Shown here one piece after another: positions 1 to 10,500 of a stretch of 64,000 nucleotides of DNA (position 1 is the first letter of the stretch; each line of letters starts with the position of its first letter). This DNA is from Sorghum bicolor (taxonomy: Eukaryota; Streptophyta; Magnoliopsida; Poales; Poaceae): contig NC_012876.2 of the NCBI RefSeq assembly GCF_000003195.3, forward strand, positions 40,515,725-40,579,724. Direction: 5' to 3'. The notes beneath the pieces were generated by a model. That model did no database searches. It was not told the DNA's origin and saw nothing but the letters and a program-made list of their open reading frames with translations. The translations under genes and the position numbers were made by a program.

Positions 1-272
1 TAAGATAATACGAACATGATTAACTAAGTAAACTATTTTAAATAATTGAAAGGGAAAGGGTAACTACCAAGTTTACCTCTTGACAAGGCGTTCGGTATTT
101 TTAAGTCCTCCGAACGGGACTCTCCAATTTCTTAATCGTCCTGAGGTTCGTTGGGTGGCGTAGTCGGTACTCCCGGCAGCGCCTCCTCTTCTTGTATAGT
201 TATCTTCATTTTCCATACCTGACTCGGTGCTTCAATCTCCTCTGGATAATTCTGTTTAAACTCTACGTCTTC
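1..272 (-). other. A1 end of gag-protease frame and start of 3' non-coding region
   Basis: The frame of the A1 gag-protease gene continues past its premature stop down to a TAA at 134-132, matching the intact tail of A2 (22349-22510). That tail is acidic and glutamate/proline rich. Positions 1-131 are non-coding and match A2 around 22224-22348. Confidence 0.75.
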
Positions 273-2777
273 TCACCTTACAACTTCTCCTTCATAGTCT
301 GCCCATCCGTCCTTGATGATCTGCCTCCTCTGGTTGCGGTTGCGTCTCTTTCTGACCTGCTTAGATTCTTCAACGATATAGTTAGGGTCAGTAAAATAAC
401 GGCGTACCTTCTCTGAGGGGAAGTGCATATGGACTTCTCCGGTTCCAATGTAGATAATTGCTTTAACGGTGCTGAGGAACGGCCTTCCAAGGATGATGGG
501 TGGATCATACTCGTCTTCTCCCATGTCAACAACTTGAAAGTCTGTGTAGACAAAGTGATCGTCTATTTTGACTGGGACATCAGATATTATTCCTTGAACT
601 TCTCGAAATGTCTGATCTGCCATCTGGAGCTGAATGTATGTTGGTCTTAGTGGCATGGTCCCGAACAAGAGTCGATAGGTGACTGCGGCCATTATGTTGA
701 CGCCCGATCCGGTGTCGCAAATCGTCTTGTAGAAGTTGTATCCATTTATGGAGCAGTAAATGCTTGGCATTCCTGGGTCGTCCTTCTTGGTCAAAAACGG
801 TGACTTCAGTTGGTGATCTTGGCCTCCATGAACTACAGTGACCATCTGAGCTGACTCGGTCCACACTAGCTTGTTCGTGTTTCTCCTATTGGTCCTCTTC
901 CTTGATTCACGTCTGGATTGATTTGGAATTTGTGTAGTCTTGTTCTTGAAGAAAAATGTCTCATTCTTCCCTTTGACGTAGAAACTGATCTTGGCAGCAC
1001 TAGCGTAGATGATAGCTCCCGTGGTGTTCAAGAATGGCCTCCCTAAGATGATAGGTGCTCTCTCATCATTTCCGGTCTCTACCATTACGAAGTCTGCTGG
1101 TGCATACAAGGTACCAACTCGGACACAAAGGGTCCTCACTATTCCTTTTGGAAAAGTTATCGTCTGATCTGCAAACTGCAAACACATGGTTGTTTCTAAT
1201 AAAGGATATGTAAAGAATTTTTCATAGAGTACCCTGGGTATAATGTTGACGCTAGAGCCAAAGTCGCAGAGTGCTTCTGGGACGTCCACCATGCCGATGG
1301 AGATCGGGATGACGGGGCGTCCTGGATCGCCTCTCTTGACCGGCAGATGGTCAGTAGAAAATTCAGTGACGGGGTTACTCCAATTACCTGCATCAAACGT
1401 GTCTACAAGATTTGCAGATTCTAATCCTTCCGGTTGTGATGGTATACCGGGGTTAGTAGTAGGAACAGCAGCAGCTATTTGATTTAACTGAGATTCAATC
1501 ATTTTATTAAAGCTAATTTGATTCTTGATGGCAGTAGAAAAATTATCCATTCTATTATTTATATTTTCTAGCATTTTATCATTAGATGCCAATTTCTTAG
1601 ATAGATTATCCATTAGCTTTCCTTGATTAGACACTAACTCTCTCAAAGGTGGAAAATTATTATTGTTGTTGTAAGAATTGTTACCTTGATAATTACCTGA
1701 GTAGTTAGGCCTCTGTTGATTCCAACCTTGATTTTGTTGAGGACGGTTGTAGTAGTAGTTGTTGTTGTTGTTGATGTAGTTCACATCCTCAAGTATCTCA
1801 GGGCAATGGTTACCTGAGTGTCCAGTGTCTCCACACTCCTCACAAGTCATGTGAGAGTCGTAGATGTGCATAACTTCTTTCTTGTCTCCAGCTCTATCAT
1901 CGAGCTTCTTCATGAGCAGGTCTAGCTTTGCAGACAGCATGTCTACCTCCTTCAGCTGATGCATACCTCCACCTCTCTTGCGTGTCTGGGTCCTCTCTTC
2001 ATTCCAGCTTTGATTGGACGCCATCTTCTCCACAAGAGTTGTGGCTTGTGGTATAGTAAGTGATAAGAATGCTCCTCCAGCTGCAGCATCCATGGTCTCT
2101 CGGGTACTGTTGCTGAGCCCATGATAGAATGTCTGCATCAATAGCCAACTCTCCATTCCTTGATGGGGACATTCTAGGATGTAGTCTTGAAAGCGCTCCC
2201 ATGCTTCTGGAACAGATTCATCATTTTGTTGCTGAAAACTTGTAATCTTCCCACGGAGAGCATTGGTCTTGTCCATGGGAAAGAACTTAGCCAGGAAGTT
2301 TGTTGAGCAGAGTGCCCACGTAGTATTCTTCTCCTTTGTAGCGTAGAACCACTGCTTCGCTCTTCCTAACAGTGAGAATGGGAAGAGGCGAAGTAGTATA
2401 GCGTCTTTGGAAACTCCTGCTATGGTGAATGTGTTGCAAATCTCCAGGAAGTGTTGTAGATGAGCACTAGCGTCTTCGTGTGCCTTCCCATAGAACTGGT
2501 TGGATTGCACCATGTTGATAAGTCCAGGCTTGAGCTCAAAGTTGCCATCGATCTCTACAGCAGGTCCAGTGCGGATGTTGTCCGTAGTGGGAGCTGAGAA
2601 CTCACGGATTGATTTGTTCGCCATGGCTTCGAACTCTGAAGACAAGTTCCGGTGATCTTCTTGATTGGATGAAGCTTCTTGCTGAAGTGTTGATGATTTC
2701 TTTAGCTTGGCTCTCGTCTTCTTGAATAATGCTTCGGGATTGTCAACAAAATTTCCTGGAAGATGTCTTCTATTCAT
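273..2777 (-). CDS. A1 Gag with two tandem aspartic-protease domains, C-terminus cut by a stop
   Basis: 834 codons. The N-terminal half is an Athila-type Gag: capsid region about residues 75-260 (FELKPGLINMVQ, AWERFQDYILECPHHG-like block, MDAAAGG), then a CCHC zinc knuckle about residues 311-325 (CEECGDTGHSGNHC) and an Asn/Tyr/Gln-rich stretch. Two retropepsin-like domains follow. The first has DFGS near residue 502 and ILGRPFL near 577. The second has DTGS near 686 and ILGRPFL near 761. Athila elements normally carry one such domain, often with DLGA. Compared with A2, a TCA-to-TGA change ends the frame about 47 codons early. The start is the first Met after the leader and matches A2. Packaging and processing roles are inferred from the families. 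Confidence 0.9.
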   Translation of the reverse strand: MNRRHLPGNFVDNPEALFKKTRAKLKKSSTLQQEASSNQEDHRNLSSEFEAMANKSIREFSAPTTDNIRTGPAVEIDGNFELKPGLINMVQSNQFYGKAHEDASAHLQHFLEICNTFTIAGVSKDAILLRLFPFSLLGRAKQWFYATKEKNTTWALCSTNFLAKFFPMDKTNALRGKITSFQQQNDESVPEAWERFQDYILECPHQGMESWLLMQTFYHGLSNSTRETMDAAAGGAFLSLTIPQATTLVEKMASNQSWNEERTQTRKRGGGMHQLKEVDMLSAKLDLLMKKLDDRAGDKKEVMHIYDSHMTCEECGDTGHSGNHCPEILEDVNYINNNNNYYYNRPQQNQGWNQQRPNYSGNYQGNNSYNNNNNFPPLRELVSNQGKLMDNLSKKLASNDKMLENINNRMDNFSTAIKNQISFNKMIESQLNQIAAAVPTTNPGIPSQPEGLESANLVDTFDAGNWSNPVTEFSTDHLPVKRGDPGRPVIPISIGMVDVPEALCDFGSSVNIIPRVLYEKFFTYPLLETTMCLQFADQTITFPKGIVRTLCVRVGTLYAPADFVMVETGNDERAPIILGRPFLNTTGAIIYASAAKISFYVKGKNETFFFKNKTTQIPNQSRRESRKRTNRRNTNKLVWTESAQMVTVVHGGQDHQLKSPFLTKKDDPGMPSIYCSINGYNFYKTICDTGSGVNIMAAVTYRLLFGTMPLRPTYIQLQMADQTFREVQGIISDVPVKIDDHFVYTDFQVVDMGEDEYDPPIILGRPFLSTVKAIIYIGTGEVHMHFPSEKVRRYFTDPNYIVEESKQVRKRRNRNQRRQIIKDGWADYEGEVVR

Positions 2778-2911
2778 ACATTCCCCTGCATAAGATAAAA
2801 TAGGAAAATATCGGGGTAAAACTGTATGATAGAATAGATAAGCTCAATCATATTAGTGATGCGAATGATTACTCTAAATCTTTTATTCTATTCCCGATTA
2901 GTAATCAACCT

Positions 2912-2929
2912 TCCCCGGCAACGGCGCCA
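2912..2929 (-). promoter_or_regulatory. A1 primer binding site, tRNA-Asp type
   Basis: The minus strand reads TGGCGCCGTTGCCGGGGA, which pairs with all 18 bases of a plant tRNA-Asp 3' end including CCA. It lies 8 nt inside the LTR. This is a primer site, not a tRNA gene. tRNA-Asp priming fits the Athila/Tat group. Confidence 0.9.
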
Positions 2930-2937
2930 AAAATGCT

Positions 2938-4590
2938 TGTTGGGTATTCTTAACATCATTACTAAAAGTAGACTAAGTTCTAAATCTAGCAACGGTGCCA
3001 AAAATGCCAAACCTATCCCTCACACCACTTAAGCCAAGTTGTCATCCCCAGCATGATATGAGAGACGCGATATTGAAATATGCAATTCCTCTTCTAAATA
3101 AATAATGAATGGGATCTGCAAGCGCACAGATTAATACCGATGTAGCATTTTAACCGGGAAGTATTCTAGGTATCGTTATTTATATTTTTACCACTGGGAA
3201 GGGATTAGAAATCATCACTATTGATTACAGAATAGAATATGAGATTGAGCATCTATCATTGCATGTATAATTGAGAACATTGTATCTAACTCATCATAAA
3301 GGGATAAGTGTCACATAAAAGATATATGAAATAATAATAGTGACAAGGATAACTAATCTGATCTAGCCACATAATAAATATGATAAGCACCTCAATTAGA
3401 TACTCTAGAAAGTCATTAGCATGGTATTAGAACGAACTACAAGAATATTCCCTAAGTTATTCTTAACTATATAGTCTAGCATTATCATAGTTAGTGCAAG
3501 CATACTTAGCAATCATTGTGAGACAAGACTACGCCCATGCATAGTGATATTAGCAAGGAATATGAGAAACATAGCAATCACTCCCCTGTAATAATGTTGC
3601 TCTGCCAGCCCAATACACAAGTGGGGGACTATATAAGAATCAATGAAGCTGTCACTATCACGAACTACCCCACGATCTGGCATATTGGGTACAATCGCAG
3701 ATAAATACGGTATAAGCACCACGCCTACACAATATCTATCATTTACCCATGGATCCGATGGATAAACGCTATACGATCCTAAGCATGTATATAGATCGTA
3801 TCTAACTAAGCCAAGTACATAACTATGATAAACTAAGAACAATATAATCTTGAATATAAGCAAGTAGAGCAAAGTCATAAGCAATATATTGAAGTAGAAC
3901 AAAGTCATATTCATAATATTGAGGAACAAAGATAATTAGAAAGCAATTAGAAGCACAATTAGAGAATTACCAAGAATCCTCCTGAAAGATCCGGAAACCA
4001 ATCGAAGATTGACTCCTTCTACTTCTAATCCTATGTAGCTATGCTAATCTAGATATCTAATTGATGTGGTGGCTCTAATCTTGATCAGAGGCTTCTTCTC
4101 CCTTGATGGAACAATGAATTAGGGTTGAGAGGCTCTCTCCTCCAGGGGCCAGGGGGTCTGGTTTTATAGTCCCTTCAAGTGAATATGGGCCCTTGGATCA
4201 AACCGACATAGATTGTATGGTTTAGATTCATCCTTTAGGTCGGTGGAGACTTCCCACAAAGCAGAGTCCTGATTGGACTTGGACAGGGGGCGGGCGCCTA
4301 GTAGGACAGGGCGGGCGCCCTTCCTCTGGCCCCGTTTCGCCTCCGCTTCTGTCTCGTGTCTTCTGGAGTCTTCTAGATGTTAGATAATTGCGCAGCACGT
4401 TAATATCTTTACGTAATCCTGACATTTGGGCCTTTCTTCCATATTTCCTGATAACCCCCTGCAGAAATAGACAAACACCAAAACTCGTGGAATTCTGTCA
4501 GATAAAACCCTAAGTCTAGATCTTGATTTCATTTGGATCCTTTTCTTTATTTATTTGATAATTAAATTTGATACTTAAGGACCGTCAACA
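2938..4590 (-). repeat. A1 5' LTR
   Basis: 1653 bp, beginning TGTTGACGG and ending CCCAACA on the minus strand. It is the same family as the two LTRs of A2. The promoter part contains two GC boxes (4309-4320 and 4288-4299), convergent ACCGAC cores (4202-4207 and 4239-4244) and a TATA box (4162-4168), followed by the CCCCCTGGCCCCTGGAGG block near the expected transcription start. The AT-rich remainder carries a 138-codon open frame that I do not regard as a gene. Confidence 0.93.
4162..4168 (-). promoter_or_regulatory. A1 LTR TATA box
   Basis: TATAAAA on the minus strand, followed by a GC-rich block shared by every Athila-like LTR in the window. The same arrangement recurs at 19748-19754, 23608-23614, 31431-31437, 35733-35739, 43091-43097 (plus strand), and as TATATAA at 53511-53517 and 60318-60324. 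Confidence 0.8.
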
Positions 4591-7038
4591 GCCATCACAA
4601 GAATGGGACCAATCCGAGACATCAAGGGCGTACAGAGAGTCACAGGATGCCTAGCGGCGCTGAGCCGTTTCATCTCGAGATTGGGAGAAAAGGCGTTGCC
4701 ACTATACCGACTTCTGAAGAAAGTCAAGCGTTTCTCTTGGACCCCCGAGGCCGAGGAAGCACTCGATAACTTGAAGAAAACTCTGACCACTGCACCAGTG
4801 CTAGTACCGCCTCAACCCGCAGAACCTCTGCTTCTGTACGTCGCCTCGACGACCCAGGTCGTCAGTGCAGCGATAGTAGTCGAGAGGCAGGAAGAGGGGC
4901 ATGCGTTTCCAGTCCAGAGGCCGGTCTATTTCGTCAGTGAGGTGCTCTCAGAGACCAAGGCGCGTTACCCACAAATCCAGAAGCTAGCCTACGCCGTGAT
5001 CCTCGCCTGACGTAAGCTGCAGCACTACTTCCTCGGCCACCCTATCACGATGGTCTCAACATTCCCCTTGGGAGAGATCATCCAGAGTCGGGAGGCCACG
5101 GGTAGGATCGCAAAGTGGTCGGTCGAGCTCATGAGCGAGACCCTCACCTACGCGACCCGCAAAGCTATCAAGTCACAAGCCTTGGCGGATTTTGTCGCGA
5201 AATGGACAGACTCCCAGCTCCCCCCGGTTCAGGTTCAGGCGGAGCTGTGGACGATGTATTTCGACGGGTCTCTCATGAAAACAGGAGCCGAGGCGGGCCT
5301 GCTACTCATCTCGCCACTGGGCATCCATGTGAGGTACGTCATTAGGATTCATTTTGCCGCATCTAACAATGTCGCGGAGTACGAGGCCCTTGTCAACGGT
5401 CTGAAGATCACCATCGAGCTAGGGGTCCGACGCCTCGACGTTCGTGGCGACTCCCAGCTCGTCATCGACCAAGTGATGAAGGCCTCCAACTGCCATGACC
5501 CGAAAATGGAGGTGTACTGCAAGGAAGTCCGACGACTCGAGGACAAGTTCCACGGCCTCGAGCTCGTCCACGTCGCCCGACGCTACGATTATGCGGCCGA
5601 TGAACTCGCCAAGATCACGTCAACTCGAGGCATAGTGCCACCCGACGCGTTCTCGAGAGATCTTCACGAGCCATCCGTCGATTTGGGCTCGGGGGCCGGT
5701 GTCGAAGCCGCTCCTACCCAGCAAACTGACACCATCGAAGCGCTACTAATAGCAGGTGAGGTAATGGAGGTGGAACAGCGGCCCAGTTGACTGTTCGATT
5801 AGTGCACGCCATACCTCGACTGCCTAATCCGCTGCGAGCTACCAGAAGATCGATCCGAGGCCCGCCGTATCGCTCGACGGGCCAAGTCATACGTAATCTA
5901 TGGCGAGAACAATGAGCTATACCGACGAAGCCTGTCGGGGGTCTTACAGCGTTGCGTCACCGTAGAAGAAGGCCGAAAACTCCTCGAGGATCTACACTCG
6001 GGGGCTTGTGGCCATCATGCTGCTCCGCGAACCCTCGTAGGGAACACCTTCCGACAAGGCTTCTACTGGCCAACGGCCGTAGCAGACGCCATCAAGCTCG
6101 TGCGCTCATGCCACAGATGCCAATTCTACGCCAAGCAGACACACCTGCCTGCCCACGCTCTCCAGATGATCCCTATCACATGGCCGTTTATGGTATGGGG
6201 GCTCGACCTAGTAGGGCCTCTACAAAAAGCAAAAGGGGGGTACACCCATTTGTTGGTAGCCATCGACAAATTCTCCAAATGGATCGAGGCTCGACCCATC
6301 ACCAACATCCGCTCCGAGCAGGCCGTCCTTTTCTTCACCGACATCATCCACCGGTTTGGGATTCCCAACGTCATCATCACAGACAACGACACTCAGTTCA
6401 CCGGCAAAAAGTTCCTAGACTTCTGCGATCAGCATCACATCCGTGTGAACTGGTCTGCAGTAGCCCACCCCCGAACTAACGGACAGGTCGAGCGTGCCAA
6501 CGGCATGATTTTGCAGGGGCTCAAACCAAGGATCTACAATCGCTTGAAGAAGTTCGGCAAGAAGTGGGTCGAGGAGCTTTCCTCCGTCCTATGGAGCTTA
6601 AGGACTACGCCAAGCAGGGCCACCAAATACATCCCATTCTTCATGGTCTATGGCTCCGAGGCTGTGCTCCCGACCGACCTCGAGTATGGATCCCCTCAAC
6701 TCAAAGCATACAACGAGCAATCAAATAAGGAGACTCTAGAAAATGCGGTCGACCAGCTCGAGGAAGCTCGAGACATGGCCCTACTCAACTCCACCAGATA
6801 CCAGCAGAAGCTTCGACGCTACCACGACAAGCACGTGTGCAAAAGGGACTTGAACGTGGGTGACCTCGTCCTACGATGGCGGCAAAGCAATCAAGGACGC
6901 CACAAGCTGACCCCGCCCTGGGAGGGCCCATACGTGGTGGAGGCCTTGAAGTCAGGAACGTACAAGCTGGCGGACGAAAAAGGCGCGATCTTCACCAACG
7001 CATGGAACATCGAACAGCTACGTCGATTCTACCCCTAG
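4591..7038 (+). pseudogene. F pol remnant: RT connection/RNase H, archaeal RNase H, integrase
   Basis: One frame runs from the A1 junction to a stop at 7036-7038, broken by in-frame stops at 5008-5010, 5788-5790 and about 5800. The first part (4603-5010) matches the RT/RNase H connection, with GCLAALSRFISRLGEKALPL and LLLYVASTTQVVSA. At 5245-5620 an archaeal-type RNase H has YFDGS, NNVAEYEAL and GDSQLV. Integrase follows: a zinc region with GHH and CHRC (about 6020-6125), DLVGPL (about 6205), TDNDTQF (about 6380) and QVERANG (about 6490), so the D, D and E residues are all present. The frame ends with a QLRRFYP-type tail typical of Tat. RT motifs upstream are missing because A1 sits there. 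Confidence 0.88.
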
Positions 7039-7582
7039 AATTCCAAAGCTTTATATTCCCATGTACATTCTGTATCAAGGCTTTGTAAATAAATGCATGA
7101 ATAAATAAAGTCCTTCCCTCGAGCAATTTCCACTTCTACGAGTCAAAACCTCGACGTCAGAAGGGAGTACTGACTATGACACATCATAGTCAACACTCCC
7201 TCGGGGGCTAGCAGGGGGATTCCCCTCCCCCAAGCACCGAAAAACTTAGCAATTTTTTCGTCCCTACTCAGTAAACCTTGCACGGTCGAGTAGTTGAGGC
7301 ATCTCGAGCCCCTTGAGGGCCGAGAGAAAACGAGCCTGAGAAGTCCTACGCCCCCGGGCTATGGAAACTCTTCTAGCTTCCTCACCCTTGAGGCGATCGA
7401 GACCGCTTTAAACAAAAGACTAAACAAGGAATATGAACGTAGGCGCAAAAAGAAACAAAGGAGCCTCGAGTGGAAAGACAGATAAACATTTGACAACCAC
7501 TTAAAAGACATTATATTACTCAAAGACAAATTAACAGAGTATTATACATGGGGCCCAGGCACCCAGAGCAGGCGCATAGGCC
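7039..7582. other. F spacer between pol and the antisense gene
   Basis: Non-coding. It contains AATAAA-like signals near 7087-7107, a CTCGGGGGCTAGCAGGGGGA purine-rich tract near 7200, and AT-rich sequence at 7490-7540. The region is convergent between pol (plus) and the antisense gene (minus), so it probably holds both 3' ends. I see no gene. Confidence 0.6.
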
Positions 7583-10500
7583 TCAGTCGGTGTCTCGGCC
7601 CTCACCATCCTCACCCGCGCCTGAGCTAGTCTCAGGAGGCAGTACCTCTGGCTCGAACAGCTTAGCCATCCTCTCTCCAGGAACCTCTGCGTCATGGATC
7701 AAGGCATGGAGCCTCTCCTCGTTCTCCGCGTCAGCCTTGGAAATGTCGGTGACGAAGCCGTGGGACACCACCTCCATGTCGTAGGAGAAGCCTGAGCAAA
7801 CTACCGCCATCACCCGCTTTACTCCGACGTGGAGGGCGTCCCGCACCCGGTCCCTCAGCGTTGCTCCAAGATAGCATAGCTGGTCGATGAGTGCGTCGCC
7901 TCGAGCCTCCTCCCTCGACTCATCAACAGGCTCGAGCTCCCAGGAGGCCGAGAGGTCGCTTATCGCAGTCCTTAGACGGACGTTCAAGGCAACCTCGCCC
8001 TCGAGCTGGGCCTTGACGGAGCGGGCCTCGACTTGGGCAGCCAGCAGCTCATCCTTGAGCCCTGCAAAAATAAACATAATTAGATTAGGTCACACCAAAC
8101 ACGCCTCAGAAAAGAAACTCAATAATAGAAGACATATCGTGGATGCTCTCCTCCAGAACCGTGTTCTCACCAACCAAATTGGTGTTGGCCCTCTCGACCT
8201 CCCTGTTGGAGCGCACCAGCTCGGTGTTGGCAATGCGCAAATCCTCGATCGCCTTGCCGGCTTGCGCGATGGCCCCATCTTTTTCCAGTAGCGCTCTCTT
8301 CAGACGATCAACGTCGTCAGAAAGGCTGCGGGATCGAGCTCACTCCTCCTCAAGATCTTCGAGGGCCTTCTTCTTGGCTTCTTCCGCGGCCCCCCTGGCG
8401 ACCTCGCCGTTCACGCACTCCACCTTCATCCTTTGAAAGGTTTCTTGGGCGGAGGCGAGTTCGGTTAGGAGGAGGCCCTTCTCCTTATCCAATTCAGCAG
8501 CCGCGCTCTTGTAGGCCAGGGCCTCGTCCCGGGCCTTGGACGCAACTTCCTCGACCATCATCGCCCGTTCCCTCAGCAGCATCGCCTCTTCCACCGCCTT
8601 CCTTGAGGCCTCTCGAGCCTCGCCCAGAGTAGCCTCCCTCTCCTTCTTCTCCTCCTCGAGTGCCAAGAGCTGCTTGTAGGCCTTGAGGAGCTTCTCCTGC
8701 GACTCCAGGAGTTGATCCTTGAGGAGGGGGAGCTGCTCCCAGCCGCCTCTCGTGGCGTGGATGAAGCTCGACTTGATGCGAGAGGTCTCTTTCAGGTCCT
8801 ACTAGCCGGTGGTTGAGCAGTTAAAATGCAAAACCAAATGTTCTATAAGGAGTAAGGACTGGGAAATACTTACAAAGTAGGCCGGCCCGAGCCCGTTATT
8901 GACAACGTCCGACAGGAGCCCCACCGTATGCTCCATCCACAGGCGGAGCTCCTCGACATGTTCCCACTTCTCCGCCCCCTTTCGATCGTCCAGGAAGATG
9001 TTGGTTCAAACGGATCGGTGGAAGCCCGAATGCGGATCCGATCGGGGCACCAATTCTCCATCTCCTGGTCGGCCCGCGCCTTGACGCCGCGGATGAGCTC
9101 CTCGATGGTCTCGAGTGACCCCCCGTGGCGCAGGAACAAGTCGACGAGGGAGGGAAACCGACCATCATCGTCCACCGTCTTCAAGGTGCTGGTTTCGCTG
9201 CCTCCACCACCGCCCGACGTCCTAGCCTCGTCCTCCTCAGCGGGAATACGGTCCTCCCATGACGGGGGTGCGCATCATACAAGCGAGCGCATCATACAAG
9301 CGAGCGCCACCACGCCGTCCGCCCGCCCCGGCTCTACTGGGATCGCAGCGGGCGCCCCTGGACGGAGCCACGCCGGGGTCGGAGGGCCGAGAACAGGCAG
9401 ACCCTCTCCCTGGTCCCCGAGCTCTTGCGGCGCCAGTAGCATCGGTTGGGGGGGACTTTGAGGAGGAGGCTCGAGCAGTTCCTCCGTCTGTTGGCCCCTC
9501 TGCTGCCGCCGCTCCTCGAGCTCCCGCGGCTCTTGTTGACGGCCCCGCTCCTGCAGTTGCCGCCGCGTCTCCTCTCCGTGCTCCTCCTCCTCTTTCTTCT
9601 TCTGCTCCTCGATGGAGCAAAGCCCCGCAGGCCAGGGCGTCCGCCTCGCAACGAGAGAAGTCTGGGCCTCCTCGTCCGAAGGCCGGGCATCCGTCGAAGT
9701 CCCGTCGCCGCCAGACCCGTCACTTATGGTGATAGGATCCCCCTCGACCCCCGATCGGGGAGGCTCGGGGGCTCCCTCTTGTCATTGGGACCGAGGCGCC
9801 TCAGCCTATTTTGGCAACGACGGGACCAACCCACCCGCCAAGGGACGGGCCGGGGCACCCTCGGCGCCGGTCGGTGGTCGAGGGTCGGAAAAGCCTATAA
9901 AACACAAAACGAAGGTCAGTCATTATGATGACCGACGTAAGAACAACACAAATCCCCTAACAATAGGAATAAGCTGCTAACCTGAATCTTTGGAGGCCGC
10001 TCCCACTTTGAGCTTTTTGGCCAACGAGGGTTGGGCCTGCTCGAGCGTCCGCTTCAACCTAGACGGACACGAAAGAAGTTGTTACACGTTGAGAACACAA
10101 GGAGATAAAAAAGGATGAGGATCACAGCGTCGAAAAACTTACCCCACAGGGAGCACGGCCCGCCTACCGGTGCCTCGAGCGGCAGGCCTCGAGCCGCCCC
10201 GCGTCAAGGCTCCAGGCCCCTCGCGGGCAGACGCGGGCCTGGGTCCAGCATCTTCCGCCTGGCGAGCGTCGGGGCTGGCGCTCGTGCGGCCAGTCTCTCC
10301 CTTTTCGGAGGCCGCGGCGCGGCCATGGGTCAACGGCCCCGTCGCTTGGGGCTTAACCCGGCCACCCGCCTTTGGTGCAGGGGGAGGTTGGGGGTGCGGG
10401 ACGGCCCGACTTGGCGCAGGCATAGGGGGGGATCCAGCACGGAAGCGGTGAGATCTGCCTGGCCCCTCCTTTTTCGCTCCCGTCCGTGGGGCGTCGACGT

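Larger units (their letters stand above)
1..4590 (-). mobile_element. Element A1: 5' half of a non-autonomous Athila-like LTR retrotransposon
   Basis: Reading the minus strand: 5' LTR (4590-2938), tRNA-Asp primer site (2929-2912), a short leader, then one long gag-protease-protease frame (2777-273). The window edge cuts the element in its 3' non-coding part; position 1 corresponds to about 22224 in sister copy A2. The right edge abuts the reverse transcriptase region of Tat element F, so A1 jumped into F. No RT, RNase H or integrase is seen, and the complete sister A2 has none either, so I infer trans-mobilisation. The target duplication cannot be tested because the other end lies outside the window. 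Confidence 0.9.

Noticed and set aside
2912..2929. Match to a tRNA-Asp end at several places
   Set aside because: Only 18 bases at each LTR edge; these are primer sites, not tRNA genes.
3513..3929. 138-codon hydrophobic frame in the A-family LTR, open also at 19099-19515 and 35084-35500
   Set aside because: The three copies are LTRs only 1-2 % apart, so an open frame is expected without selection. It lies downstream of TATA in AT-rich sequence and has no family resemblance.
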